Shown here in pieces: positions 43,844-51,647 of a DNA stretch of 64,000 nt. Position 1 is the stretch's first letter. Each line of letters opens with the position of its first letter. Origin of the DNA: Vibrio sp. STUT-A11 (GTDB taxonomy: Bacteria; Pseudomonadota; Gammaproteobacteria; Enterobacterales; Vibrionaceae); the NCBI RefSeq assembly GCF_026000435.1, contig NZ_AP026763.1, forward strand, positions 1,860,001 through 1,924,000, written 5' to 3'. The notes beneath the pieces are model-generated. The model saw nothing but the letters and a program-made list of their open reading frames with translations. It was not told where the DNA came from and did no database searches. The position numbers were made by a program, and so were the translations under genes.

Positions 43844-44843
43844 TTCATGGAAGACAACCCTTTCAATTGGGGCACTAAGTACCATTGCTTTTTCGACAAG
43901 TGGTATTGCAGCGGATCTACCAGGTGAAGGTGTGACTGTTCAACCAGTACAATCAACCGTAGCAGAAGAGACGTTTCAAACCTTAATCGTGAATCGTGCG
44001 TTGGAAGAGCTTGGCTACGACGTCAAACCGACCAAAGAAGTGGACTACAACGTTGGTTACACTTCCATTGCTAAAGGCGATGCGACGTTCCTAGCTGTTG
44101 GCTGGTTCCCTCTTCACGCCGACAAGTACACCATGTCTGGTGGTGACGACAAATTCTATCGCAAAGGCCAGTACGTTAGCGGTGCGGCTCAAGGTTACTT
44201 GATCGACAAGAAAACCGCCGAAAAATACAACATTACCAATATCGGCCAGCTAAAAGATCCAAAACTGGCAAAACTGTTTGATGCCAACGGTGACGGCAAA
44301 GCCGATCTAACGGGTTGCAACCCAGGTTGGGGTTGTGAAATGGTGGTTGAACATCAACTGGATACTTTCAATCTTCGTGACACTGTCACACACAACCAAG
44401 GTAACTATGCAGCGATTATCGCGGACACCATTTCTCGTTACAAAAAAGGCGACCCAATTCTTTACTACACTTGGACACCATACTGGGTGAGTGGTGTGTT
44501 AGTTCCGGGTAAAGACGTCGTTTGGTTAGAAGTACCATTCTCTTCACTTCCTGGCGAGCGTGACGATATCGACACTACCCTGCCAAACGGTAAGAACTAC
44601 GGTTTCGAAATGAACTCTATGCGCATCGTTGCGAATAAAGAGTTTACAGAGAAGAACCCAGCGGCTGCTAAGCTGTTTGAAATCATGAAGCTCAACATTA
44701 ATGACGTGAGTGCACAAAACATGATGATGAGCCAAGGTAAAAACAGTACCGCGGATATCGAGTCTCATGTTAACGGCTGGATTAAAGCGCACCAAAAAAT
44801 GTTCGATGGCTGGGTAGCCGAAGCTAAGAAAGCGGCGATGTAA
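43836..44843 (+). CDS. proX: Glycine betaine-binding periplasmic protein ProX
   Basis: A 335-residue solute receptor with a signal peptide (cleavage near GIA-AD). Aromatic residues of the ligand cage are expected in VGWFPLHADKY and YTWTPYWVSG, and the disulphide-linked loop CNPGWGCE is a ProX landmark. The ribosome site AGGAG lies within the proW end. The gene ends proVWX and is followed by a terminator. Confidence 0.96.
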   Translation: MNSSWKTTLSIGALSTIAFSTSGIAADLPGEGVTVQPVQSTVAEETFQTLIVNRALEELGYDVKPTKEVDYNVGYTSIAKGDATFLAVGWFPLHADKYTMSGGDDKFYRKGQYVSGAAQGYLIDKKTAEKYNITNIGQLKDPKLAKLFDANGDGKADLTGCNPGWGCEMVVEHQLDTFNLRDTVTHNQGNYAAIIADTISRYKKGDPILYYTWTPYWVSGVLVPGKDVVWLEVPFSSLPGERDDIDTTLPNGKNYGFEMNSMRIVANKEFTEKNPAAAKLFEIMKLNINDVSAQNMMMSQGKNSTADIESHVNGWIKAHQKMFDGWVAEAKKAAM

Positions 44844-44893
44844 ACCATCAGATAACGACTTTTTGAGTGCTATCTAACAGCACAAATCACGAT

Positions 44894-44933
44894 AATAAGA
44901 GCCATTGGTTGATCCAACTGGCTCTTATTTTTT
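44894..44933 (+). terminator. Terminator of proVWX
   Basis: AATAAGAGCCA and TGGCTCTTATT pair, with TTTTT following; one of the strongest terminators in the window. Confidence 0.9.
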
Positions 44934-45021
44934 GACCTTTCCAGCCTCAACATGCCACTCCCTACTTCTTCTAAGCCACTGAAACTGCATTTCTAAGATA
45001 AAATTCAGCTAAATTTCATTC

Positions 45022-45038
45022 CTTAAGAGTTTCTTAAG
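45022..45038 (+). promoter_or_regulatory. CTTAAG-N5-CTTAAG direct repeat (PmrA/QseB-type box)
   Basis: Two exact CTTAAG hexamers spaced by five bases, i.e. an 11-bp period as needed for two response-regulator protomers on one DNA face. A possible -10 element TTTTAT lies at 45046-45051. The box is 48 bp before the first gene of the operon that itself encodes an OmpR-class regulator of this type. Confidence 0.72.
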
Positions 45039-45085
45039 TTTCGCGTTTTATTTTGTTGGTGACTAAACAACAAATGGAAGCGCTA

Positions 45086-45697
45086 ATGAAAAAACATGAA
45101 CAGACTTCTATTCAGGGTTTTACTTTAGACATCGTAAGCCCTACTCATCCTCTTTGGCATGATGTGATCGAGCATGTTTCTCTGCGTTATCAAGAAGCAT
45201 TTTTTGCCGAACTTAAAGTTTTCATGCCTGCGTATTTAACGCTCATCGATAACGACAATATTATTTCAGTTTGTGGGTTTCGTATTGCAGAGCAAGAGCC
45301 TCTGTTTCTCGAACAATATTTAGAGGACGAAGCGCAAAACCTTGTCTCAACCGTTTTTCAGTGTGACGTAAAACGATCCAATCTGGTTGAGTTTGGACAC
45401 CTTGCCTCATTTGCGAAAGGCATGTCTGCCCTGCACTTTTACCTGATCGCTCAAATGCTGGTAGATCTCGGCTTTGAGTGGTGCATTTTCACCGCGACAG
45501 ATCCTCTTCACGCCATGATGGCTCGTCTTGGATTAGAACCACAAACCCTTGCTCAAGCCGATCCAAACAAGGTTCCGGATTCACTGTCGACTTGGGGTTC
45601 TTACTACGATCATCAACCGCGTGTGCTCGCTGGAAACTTGCTCAAAGGGTTAGAGCGTCTTCGTTTGGTCCATGAACGCATAAGCAAACAAGCGTAG
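45086..45697 (+). CDS. Thermostable-hemolysin family protein, GNAT/LuxI-like acyltransferase candidate
   Basis: A 203-residue protein from the ATG preceded by GGAAG; the frame is open 11 codons further upstream. It matches what I know of the thermostable hemolysin (delta-VPH) family. The layout resembles GNAT and AHL-synthase proteins: R34-Y35 and a Phe/Ala helix, then G64-F-R66, the L75-EQYL79 strand-helix, E102 in VEFGHLAS, and the C-terminal LGFEWCIFTATDPLHAMMARLGLEP (landmarks LGFEW and ARLGLEP). This order of Arg, Gly-x-Arg, LEQYL and acidic residue is like LuxI (my pattern reading). No signal peptide is present, which argues against a secreted toxin. It starts a seven-gene operon; an acyl-CoA or acyl-adenylate substrate is likely (inference). 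Confidence 0.85.
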   Translation: MKKHEQTSIQGFTLDIVSPTHPLWHDVIEHVSLRYQEAFFAELKVFMPAYLTLIDNDNIISVCGFRIAEQEPLFLEQYLEDEAQNLVSTVFQCDVKRSNLVEFGHLASFAKGMSALHFYLIAQMLVDLGFEWCIFTATDPLHAMMARLGLEPQTLAQADPNKVPDSLSTWGSYYDHQPRVLAGNLLKGLERLRLVHERISKQA

Positions 45698-45704
45698 GTA
45701 AAAT

Positions 45705-47240
45705 ATGAATATTCTTTTCGATACTCTTAACCAGTTGGCTAGCACAAAACCCAATCACATTGCACTTGTTGGTACCGATGGACAGGGACAAAGCGTTCAA
45801 TTTACGTATGCTGAAATGCAGGAGGAAATAGAACAGACCGCCGAATTATTGAAGGCTCTGGATATAGAAGCACTAGCACTACGTGCTGAGAACAGCGTGA
45901 ACTGGGCCATTATCGATTTGGCGGCAATGGCAGCGAATATCGTCGTTGTCCCTATTCCTACTTTCTTTTCTAACGCACAAGTGGCGCACACGTTAAAAGA
46001 GTCTCGCGTAGACGCACTGATTGGCTCCTGGCAAGACGTTTCACTTCCAGCATCTATCGAGCCTCAAGCGAACCAGAATACAAGCACCAAAGTCGCTGGC
46101 TTGAATGTCTTACGCATAAAAGCGCAAGGCCCCACTTCTTATCTGGCAGGAACCGGGAAAATCACCTTCACGTCAGGTTCAACAGGTCAGCCAAAAGGTG
46201 TCTGTTTAAGTAATGACCATCTCTGCCAAGTGGCTCAATCGCTAGCAAAAAGTGTTGACGGTTTAGCCAAATCACATTTGGTTTTACTTCCTCTATCGAC
46301 ATTGCTGGAAAACATTACAGGGATTTATGTACCACTTTTATTGGGCGCGACTTCCTATATTCTGCCTGGTGGAAAAACCGGTTTGTTGGGCTCCAGTCAG
46401 TTCGACGCGGGATTGTTTGCCAAGGTGTTAGCAGAGATTAAGCCAGACAGCTTAGTACTCACTCCTGCGCTGTTGCTCGCGCTTATCCATATTGTCAGAC
46501 AGCAGCCAGATCTTGCTGCTTCGCTGAAATTTGTCGCCGTTGGAGGAGCAAGAGTGTCGTCATCTCTGATTAACGCGGCTCACGCGCTGAACATTCCCGC
46601 ATTTGAAGGCTACGGCTTATCGGAATGTGGCTCGGTCGTTTGTTTAAACACGCCTTTGTCTTTCAAAGCGGGGACGTGTGGAAAACCACTACCACATACA
46701 CAAATCCGTATCGCAGAAGATGGCGAACTGCATGTTAAGGGCAACATCGCGCTGGGCTATTTAAATGAACCTTTTAGCCAAGAATGGCTCGCAACGGGCG
46801 ACTTAGCGCAGCTTGATGAACAAGGGTTTGTCACCTTATCTGGTCGCAAGAAGAACCTTATCGTCACCGCTTATGGGCGAAATGTGTCACCTGAGTGGAT
46901 TGAGTCTGAAGCATTGGCATTTCTGCCTAATGTTCCGCTCATTGTCACTGGTGACGGACGGCTTGCGTTGTGCGCCATTGTCGCCAGCAGCGATAACCTG
47001 GTAGAAAAAGTTTCTGCGTTAAACAGCACGCTGCCTGATTACGCGCGAATCCAGACTTTGCTGGTCATCAATAACCCTAGAGCCATCACAAGTTGGTACA
47101 CCGAAAACGGCAAACTCAAACGCAGTGAAATCGAACACAGCGTTAATCAACTAATCACGAATACGAATCCAGAATTCATGCTGCAAGGTCAAAAGGTTCA
47201 AAAACTTGACCTGCCTTTACCGCAGCCCATCGCATCTTAA
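45705..47240 (+). CDS. Acyl-adenylating ligase (AMP-binding family)
   Basis: A 511-residue ANL-superfamily enzyme. The adenylation loop ITFTSGSTGQPKGV is at residues 153-166, the A5-type EGYGLSECGSV in the middle, TGDLAQLDEQGFVTLSGRKKNLIV in the hinge (landmark TGDLAQLDEQGF), and a C-terminal lysine in NGKLKR. It resembles long-chain acyl-CoA synthetases but is shorter. It would activate a fatty or other carboxylic acid for the neighbouring enzymes. Seven bases separate it from the upstream gene. Confidence 0.92.
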   Translation: MNILFDTLNQLASTKPNHIALVGTDGQGQSVQFTYAEMQEEIEQTAELLKALDIEALALRAENSVNWAIIDLAAMAANIVVVPIPTFFSNAQVAHTLKESRVDALIGSWQDVSLPASIEPQANQNTSTKVAGLNVLRIKAQGPTSYLAGTGKITFTSGSTGQPKGVCLSNDHLCQVAQSLAKSVDGLAKSHLVLLPLSTLLENITGIYVPLLLGATSYILPGGKTGLLGSSQFDAGLFAKVLAEIKPDSLVLTPALLLALIHIVRQQPDLAASLKFVAVGGARVSSSLINAAHALNIPAFEGYGLSECGSVVCLNTPLSFKAGTCGKPLPHTQIRIAEDGELHVKGNIALGYLNEPFSQEWLATGDLAQLDEQGFVTLSGRKKNLIVTAYGRNVSPEWIESEALAFLPNVPLIVTGDGRLALCAIVASSDNLVEKVSALNSTLPDYARIQTLLVINNPRAITSWYTENGKLKRSEIEHSVNQLITNTNPEFMLQGQKVQKLDLPLPQPIAS

Positions 47241-47250
47241 GGAGAAGGTT

Positions 47251-47934
47251 ATGACCCTTTTTTTCGAACAACTAAAACAACAAACTTCGACAGCTCAAAA
47301 AGTTATGCTTAGTGCACCAGTGATTGCTGACGTGCAACAAGGTCAAATTTCTAAGCAGATGTATATTGCCTTTCTTACGCAGGCTTATCATCACGTTAAA
47401 CACACCGTGCCACTACTGATGGCTTGCGGAGGCAGACTATCTTCTGAGTATGAATGGGTTCGTGAAGCCATTGCTGAATATATTGAGGAAGAGAAAGGCC
47501 ACCAAGAATGGATTCTCAATGATATCCAAGCCTGTGGCGGTAACACCGACGCTGTGCGCAACAATCAGGAAGAAGGCCGAGTCGGACAAGCAATCGAGTT
47601 GATGGTGTCTTACCTCTACCACAACATTGATCGAAATAACCCATTAGCCCTGTTTGGCATGGTTTGGGTTCTTGAGGGTACAAGTGTTGGCATCGGCGGG
47701 CAGATGGCAGAAAAAATCCAGTCTGTGCTGGGCCTTCCTCCTTCTGCAATGACCTATCTCGTTTCCCATAGCATGTTGGATCAGGATCACCTGCAGTTTT
47801 TTGAGTCTTTGATGAACAAAATCACCAAAGAGGAAGATCAGCAAGTCATCATCGACTCAGCAAACATGGTGTTTTCTCTTTATGGCCAGATGCTTAGAGC
47901 ATTACCACCTTACTCGAATCAGCAAGCAGCGTGA
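47251..47934 (+). CDS. Heme-oxygenase-like diiron oxidase (HDO/TenA-like iron-containing redox enzyme)
   Basis: A 227-residue all-helical protein from the ATG after AAGGAG; the longer frame overlaps the ligase gene. The spacing of potential iron ligands fits HDO enzymes: E81-x2-H84 in EEEKGHQEW, E142 in VLEGTSVG, and H173-x3-D177-x2-H180 in SHSMLDQDH. The H-x3-D-x2-H spacing is the one of CADD, and E-x2-H that of UndA (family knowledge from memory). Known HDOs use a diiron cluster and oxygen to cleave, desaturate or N-oxidise small substrates. Between a ligase and an SDR it probably oxidises an acyl or amino-acyl intermediate (inference). Confidence 0.85.
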   Translation: MTLFFEQLKQQTSTAQKVMLSAPVIADVQQGQISKQMYIAFLTQAYHHVKHTVPLLMACGGRLSSEYEWVREAIAEYIEEEKGHQEWILNDIQACGGNTDAVRNNQEEGRVGQAIELMVSYLYHNIDRNNPLALFGMVWVLEGTSVGIGGQMAEKIQSVLGLPPSAMTYLVSHSMLDQDHLQFFESLMNKITKEEDQQVIIDSANMVFSLYGQMLRALPPYSNQQAA

Positions 47935-47942
47935 GGTAAACA

Positions 47943-48737
47943 ATGAACATCAAAGACAGCAAAATTCTACTCACTGGCGCAACTGGTGGGATTGGTCAGT
48001 CTATTGCGACCGAGTTAGCCAATCGCGGTGCGACATTGATTTTAGTTGCAAGAAATGAAGAAAAGCTAAACGCGCTGAAGGCTTCGCTAGTCAATCCAGA
48101 ATCCCACGACGTGTTAGTCGCAGACATTACCACTACCGATGGGCTGAATGCCGTACGAGAACTAGCCCGACAAAAACAAAAAGTGGATGCGCTAATCAAT
48201 AACGCCGGATGTAACGACTTCTCTTTATTAAGTCAAAAACGTCCGACACAGATTGAAGCGGATATTCAACTCAACTTGGTCGCACCTATACTGCTTTGCC
48301 AGTCTGCACTCTCCTGGCTAAAACAACCGGGTATTATCCTCAACATTGGTTCCACATTCGGCTCTATTGGTTATCCAGGTTACACCTCTTATTGCGCGGC
48401 AAAAGCGGGACTGCACCGTTTCACTGAAGCGCTGGATCGTGAGTTGTTTGCGACTGGCATTCGGGCTTTGTACCTAGCGCCCAGAGCCACCGAGACCTCA
48501 TTAAACAGCGATACCGTTAATGAACTGAACCAGAAACTAGGGAACAAAACCGATTCACCACAGGTGGTCGCCGAACATGTCGTTACCATGCTGGAGAAAG
48601 AGATTTCAGCGAAATGGATCGGCTGGCCCGAAAAGCTGTTTGCTCGCATTAATCAACTGCTACCCACCGTCGTTTCATCGGCGATTAGAAAACAGCAAGA
48701 AACCATCCATCAGTACGTAAACCGCGTTAGCCATTAA
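47943..48737 (+). CDS. Short-chain dehydrogenase/reductase
   Basis: A 264-residue classical SDR. The cofactor motif T11-GATGGIG is at the N-terminus, with VARN after the second strand (arginine suggests NADP), NNAG after strand 4, the catalytic serine in NIGSTFGS and the YCAAK tyrosine/lysine pair. It would reduce a carbonyl or oxidise an alcohol made by the preceding enzymes. The gene begins eight bases after the diiron oxidase gene. Confidence 0.93.
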   Translation: MNIKDSKILLTGATGGIGQSIATELANRGATLILVARNEEKLNALKASLVNPESHDVLVADITTTDGLNAVRELARQKQKVDALINNAGCNDFSLLSQKRPTQIEADIQLNLVAPILLCQSALSWLKQPGIILNIGSTFGSIGYPGYTSYCAAKAGLHRFTEALDRELFATGIRALYLAPRATETSLNSDTVNELNQKLGNKTDSPQVVAEHVVTMLEKEISAKWIGWPEKLFARINQLLPTVVSSAIRKQQETIHQYVNRVSH

Positions 48738-48750
48738 AAGGACAGAAACG

Positions 48751-49386
48751 ATGAATACCAAACAAATCCTATGCACATTAACTGTATGTTCAGCGTTAGC
48801 CTCAACCGCGGCGTTGGCAGGAAACACCCCACTCCAAGATGTGCAAAAGAAATGGGCAGAATGCCAGTACAGCACGCCTAGCGGTGATGAAAAAGAATAT
48901 TGCTTTAACCGTGCGATTGCCAAAACCAGTATTTACTTGGACAGAGAACCAGGTAACCCAGAGCTGACCGTTTGGCTGGCTATCAATAAAGCGTCTCTTG
49001 CTGGCGCTAAAGGTGGCTTGGGTGCACTGTCTTTAGCCAAAGAAGCCAAGTCTCTGCTTGAGCAAGTCATTAAAACCTCGCCAGAAACTCTGGGTGGATC
49101 AGCTTACACCAGCCTAGGTTCGCTGTATTATAAGGTTCCCGGATGGCCAATTGGCTTTGGTGATGATGATAAAGCAGAACAAATGTTGAAAAAAGCTTTA
49201 GAGATCAACCCAAACGGTATCGATCCGAACTATTTTTACGGTGATTTCCTTGCAGAGGAAGGACGAGATCAAGAAGCAAAAGTGTATCTGACTCAAGCGA
49301 TGAAAGCCTCTCCTCGACCTGACCGACCTTTAGCGGATAAAGGCAGAAAACAGGAAATTGAAGCAACGCTAGGGAGACTAAAATAA
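48751..49386 (+). CDS. Periplasmic TPR-like protein
   Basis: A 211-residue protein with a signal peptide (cleavage near ALA-GN). Two cysteines (in AECQYS and EYCFNR) may form a disulphide in the periplasm. Helical repeats follow: a segment around TSLGSLYYKVPG and a TPR-like repeat KAEQMLKKALEINPNG with a further copy DQEAKVYLTQAMKASP. Related periplasmic TPR proteins (TatT-like) accompany TRAP systems, but none is here. It could scaffold or bind the pathway product near the sensor kinase (inference). Confidence 0.85.
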   Translation: MNTKQILCTLTVCSALASTAALAGNTPLQDVQKKWAECQYSTPSGDEKEYCFNRAIAKTSIYLDREPGNPELTVWLAINKASLAGAKGGLGALSLAKEAKSLLEQVIKTSPETLGGSAYTSLGSLYYKVPGWPIGFGDDDKAEQMLKKALEINPNGIDPNYFYGDFLAEEGRDQEAKVYLTQAMKASPRPDRPLADKGRKQEIEATLGRLK

Positions 49387-49389
49387 TTT

Positions 49390-50046
49390 ATGCGCTTATT
49401 ACTGGTAGAAGATGACAAGCTACTCGGACAATCTATGGTGACTTCTCTCAGTCGCCATGGATATACCGTAGACTGGCTGGAAAAAGGGGCTGCGGTGACT
49501 AGCGCGCTAAAAACAGAAGCATTCACTGCTGTTATTTTAGACCTCACCTTACCCGATATAGATGGATTAGAGGTGCTACGTAATGTTCGAAAAAGTGGGT
49601 ATAAGCTACCAGTGATGATACTCACGGCAAGAGATGACATCCGCGATCGTGTTCAAGGCCTGGACAGCGGCGCAGATGATTACCTCGGAAAACCCTTTGC
49701 TCTTGAAGAATTACTCGCCAGATTGCGTGTCGTGATTCGACGCCAATCTGGAAGTGCTGATGAACTTATTCAAGTTGGATTATTATCACTTTCTCTGTCT
49801 GAACAGAATATTCGTTATGACGGTGTGCCACTGAAACTCACCCGCAACGAATTTAAAATTCTAACGAGTTTGATCACTAATGCAGGGCGAGTACAAAGCA
49901 AAGAGCAATTGCAGCAATTTCTGCACGGCTGGGATGAAGGTGCGAGTGACAACGCCATTGAAGTACACATACATAACTTACGAAAAAAAGCGCCGAAAGT
50001 AGTCATTAAAAATATTCGTGGTGTGGGGTACATTCTTGAAAAGTAA
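49390..50046 (+). CDS. OmpR-class response regulator (QseB/PmrA-like)
   Basis: A 218-residue regulator. Receiver domain with acidic E7-D8-D9, phospho-acceptor D51 in VILDLTLPD, and lysine in YLGKPFALEELLAR; winged-helix domain from about residue 125 ending IKNIRGVGYILEK. Closest types are QseB and PmrA, whose boxes are CTTAAG/TTTAAG direct repeats; exactly such a repeat stands before the operon. It lies four bases after the TPR gene and its end overlaps the kinase gene. Confidence 0.94.
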   Translation: MRLLLVEDDKLLGQSMVTSLSRHGYTVDWLEKGAAVTSALKTEAFTAVILDLTLPDIDGLEVLRNVRKSGYKLPVMILTARDDIRDRVQGLDSGADDYLGKPFALEELLARLRVVIRRQSGSADELIQVGLLSLSLSEQNIRYDGVPLKLTRNEFKILTSLITNAGRVQSKEQLQQFLHGWDEGASDNAIEVHIHNLRKKAPKVVIKNIRGVGYILEK

Positions 50047-51448
50047 CAAGCCATACTCTCTTAAACGTCAGCTTACCATCTCCGTTTCTATCCTAGTCTC
50101 AACGCTGCTGCTGATATCGTTATTTTTCAGCTTTCAATCTGCCAAGCATGAAGTGGAAGAGGTCTATGATGCAAGGCTCGGGCAATCCGCAAAATTGATG
50201 TTCCTCACCCTTTCAGTATCGAAGGAAGAGAGCACGCTTACTAACCATAGAGAATTATTCCAGCAATGGATGGAGAACATCGAGCAATTAGCCAAAGGAG
50301 GTCGTGATGAAGCCACAACATTCGGCCATCCCTACGAGCAAAACCTCGTGTTCCAGTTTTTCAGGAATGATGAACTCATTTGGAGTTCGTCCCCCAGCCT
50401 ACCTCCGCTTTCGTCTTCATCAAATAACAACGGCTACTTTGACATTAAAGTAAACAGCACAGCGTGGAGAACCTTCCAGCTCTCTTTCCCGCATACTATC
50501 CATAACAATGAATATGTCGTAGTCGCTGAGAAACAGAAAATAAGACAAGAGATCATTCGTGAAATTGCTCTGTCGACATTAATTGAACAGATATTGCTGA
50601 TCCCAACGTTATTGCTCCTGTTAATCTGGTTGATTCAGCGTTACTTTCGCCCAATTAACGAACTCCGCAGCGCTATCACACAAAGAAATGTACATCGTCT
50701 GGACCGAATTCATGTTAAAGATAACACCGTCGAACTGGATCCTTTGGTTGCAGCGCTAAACACATTGCTGTCTGAACTTGAACAAGCTTGGCTACGTGAA
50801 AAGCGCTTTACTCGCGCCGCAGCCCACGAACTAAAAACGCCGCTCACAATACTCCGTCTAAACGCGGAGAATGCACTGCAAAGTAATGACCCTGACCAGC
50901 AACGCGGTGATTTAGAGAATATCCTCAAAGGTATAAAACGCACGGATCGCCTGATTCATCAACTGCTTACCTTAGCGAAAGTAGACAGTCTCTCAGAGCG
51001 TGCCTTTAATACTGTTGAGTTGACTCCTCTGCTACAAACGGTAGTTGCCGAACTGGCCCCGTTAGCATTGAGACAAGAGCAAGACATCAGCCTATTCTCA
51101 GCTGACGTTCAGTTGTCAGGCGATCCGATATTACTTGGTGTTCTTTTCCGTAACCTGATCGACAACGCCATTCGATATTCTGGCGCGAAGAGTGAAATCC
51201 AAGTGCAAGTTTCACAGAATCGGAATGCCATCAAAGTATCAGTATCCGATACAGGACCAGAAATCCCACAAGAAACTCGTGAAAGAATTTTTGAGCAATT
51301 TTATCGTGGTCGTTCAGAAACCGGTGATGGTGCTGGTCTCGGTATGTCAATTTGCAAAGACATTGCATTGCTGCACAATGCCACTATTGAGGTTACTCCT
51401 CGGGAAAACGGGATGAATACATTTGTGATCTCATTCCCTAGTACCTAA
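50036..51448 (+). CDS. Sensor histidine kinase (QseC/PmrB-like)
   Basis: About 470 residues starting at a TTG that overlaps the regulator's end by eleven bases (GGGG upstream); a GTG six codons earlier is possible. First membrane segment at about residues 13-35, a periplasmic domain of about 130 residues beginning VEEVYDARLGQSAKLM as in QseC-type sensors, second membrane segment at about 180-200, a HAMP-like stretch with RYFRPINEL, the H box AAAHELKTPLT, N box RNLIDNAIRYSG and G box GDGAGLGMSI. It probably senses a periplasmic or membrane ligand tied to the upstream pathway. Confidence 0.92.
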   Translation: MKSNKPYSLKRQLTISVSILVSTLLLISLFFSFQSAKHEVEEVYDARLGQSAKLMFLTLSVSKEESTLTNHRELFQQWMENIEQLAKGGRDEATTFGHPYEQNLVFQFFRNDELIWSSSPSLPPLSSSSNNNGYFDIKVNSTAWRTFQLSFPHTIHNNEYVVVAEKQKIRQEIIREIALSTLIEQILLIPTLLLLLIWLIQRYFRPINELRSAITQRNVHRLDRIHVKDNTVELDPLVAALNTLLSELEQAWLREKRFTRAAAHELKTPLTILRLNAENALQSNDPDQQRGDLENILKGIKRTDRLIHQLLTLAKVDSLSERAFNTVELTPLLQTVVAELAPLALRQEQDISLFSADVQLSGDPILLGVLFRNLIDNAIRYSGAKSEIQVQVSQNRNAIKVSVSDTGPEIPQETRERIFEQFYRGRSETGDGAGLGMSICKDIALLHNATIEVTPRENGMNTFVISFPST

Positions 51449-51647
51449 CAAACCAACCACCCGCGCCAAGTTGCACATAGCCTGCGCGGTTATTGACCTA
51501 ATTATCAGTGACGCCCGTCGCATTCCCCAGCAAAAGCCAAAATACTTCTCCCATGACCGATAGATAAGGATTATGTTTCACGTTTATTTCACACCCTGCG
51601 TGATAACGTTGCAACGCACAATTATTAAATCTATCAAATAAGTAAAT

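Noticed and set aside
45086..45697. Secreted hemolysin toxin reading of the first operon gene
   Set aside because: No signal peptide, no membrane-active segment, and placement in a biosynthetic operon; the family name alone is not taken as function.
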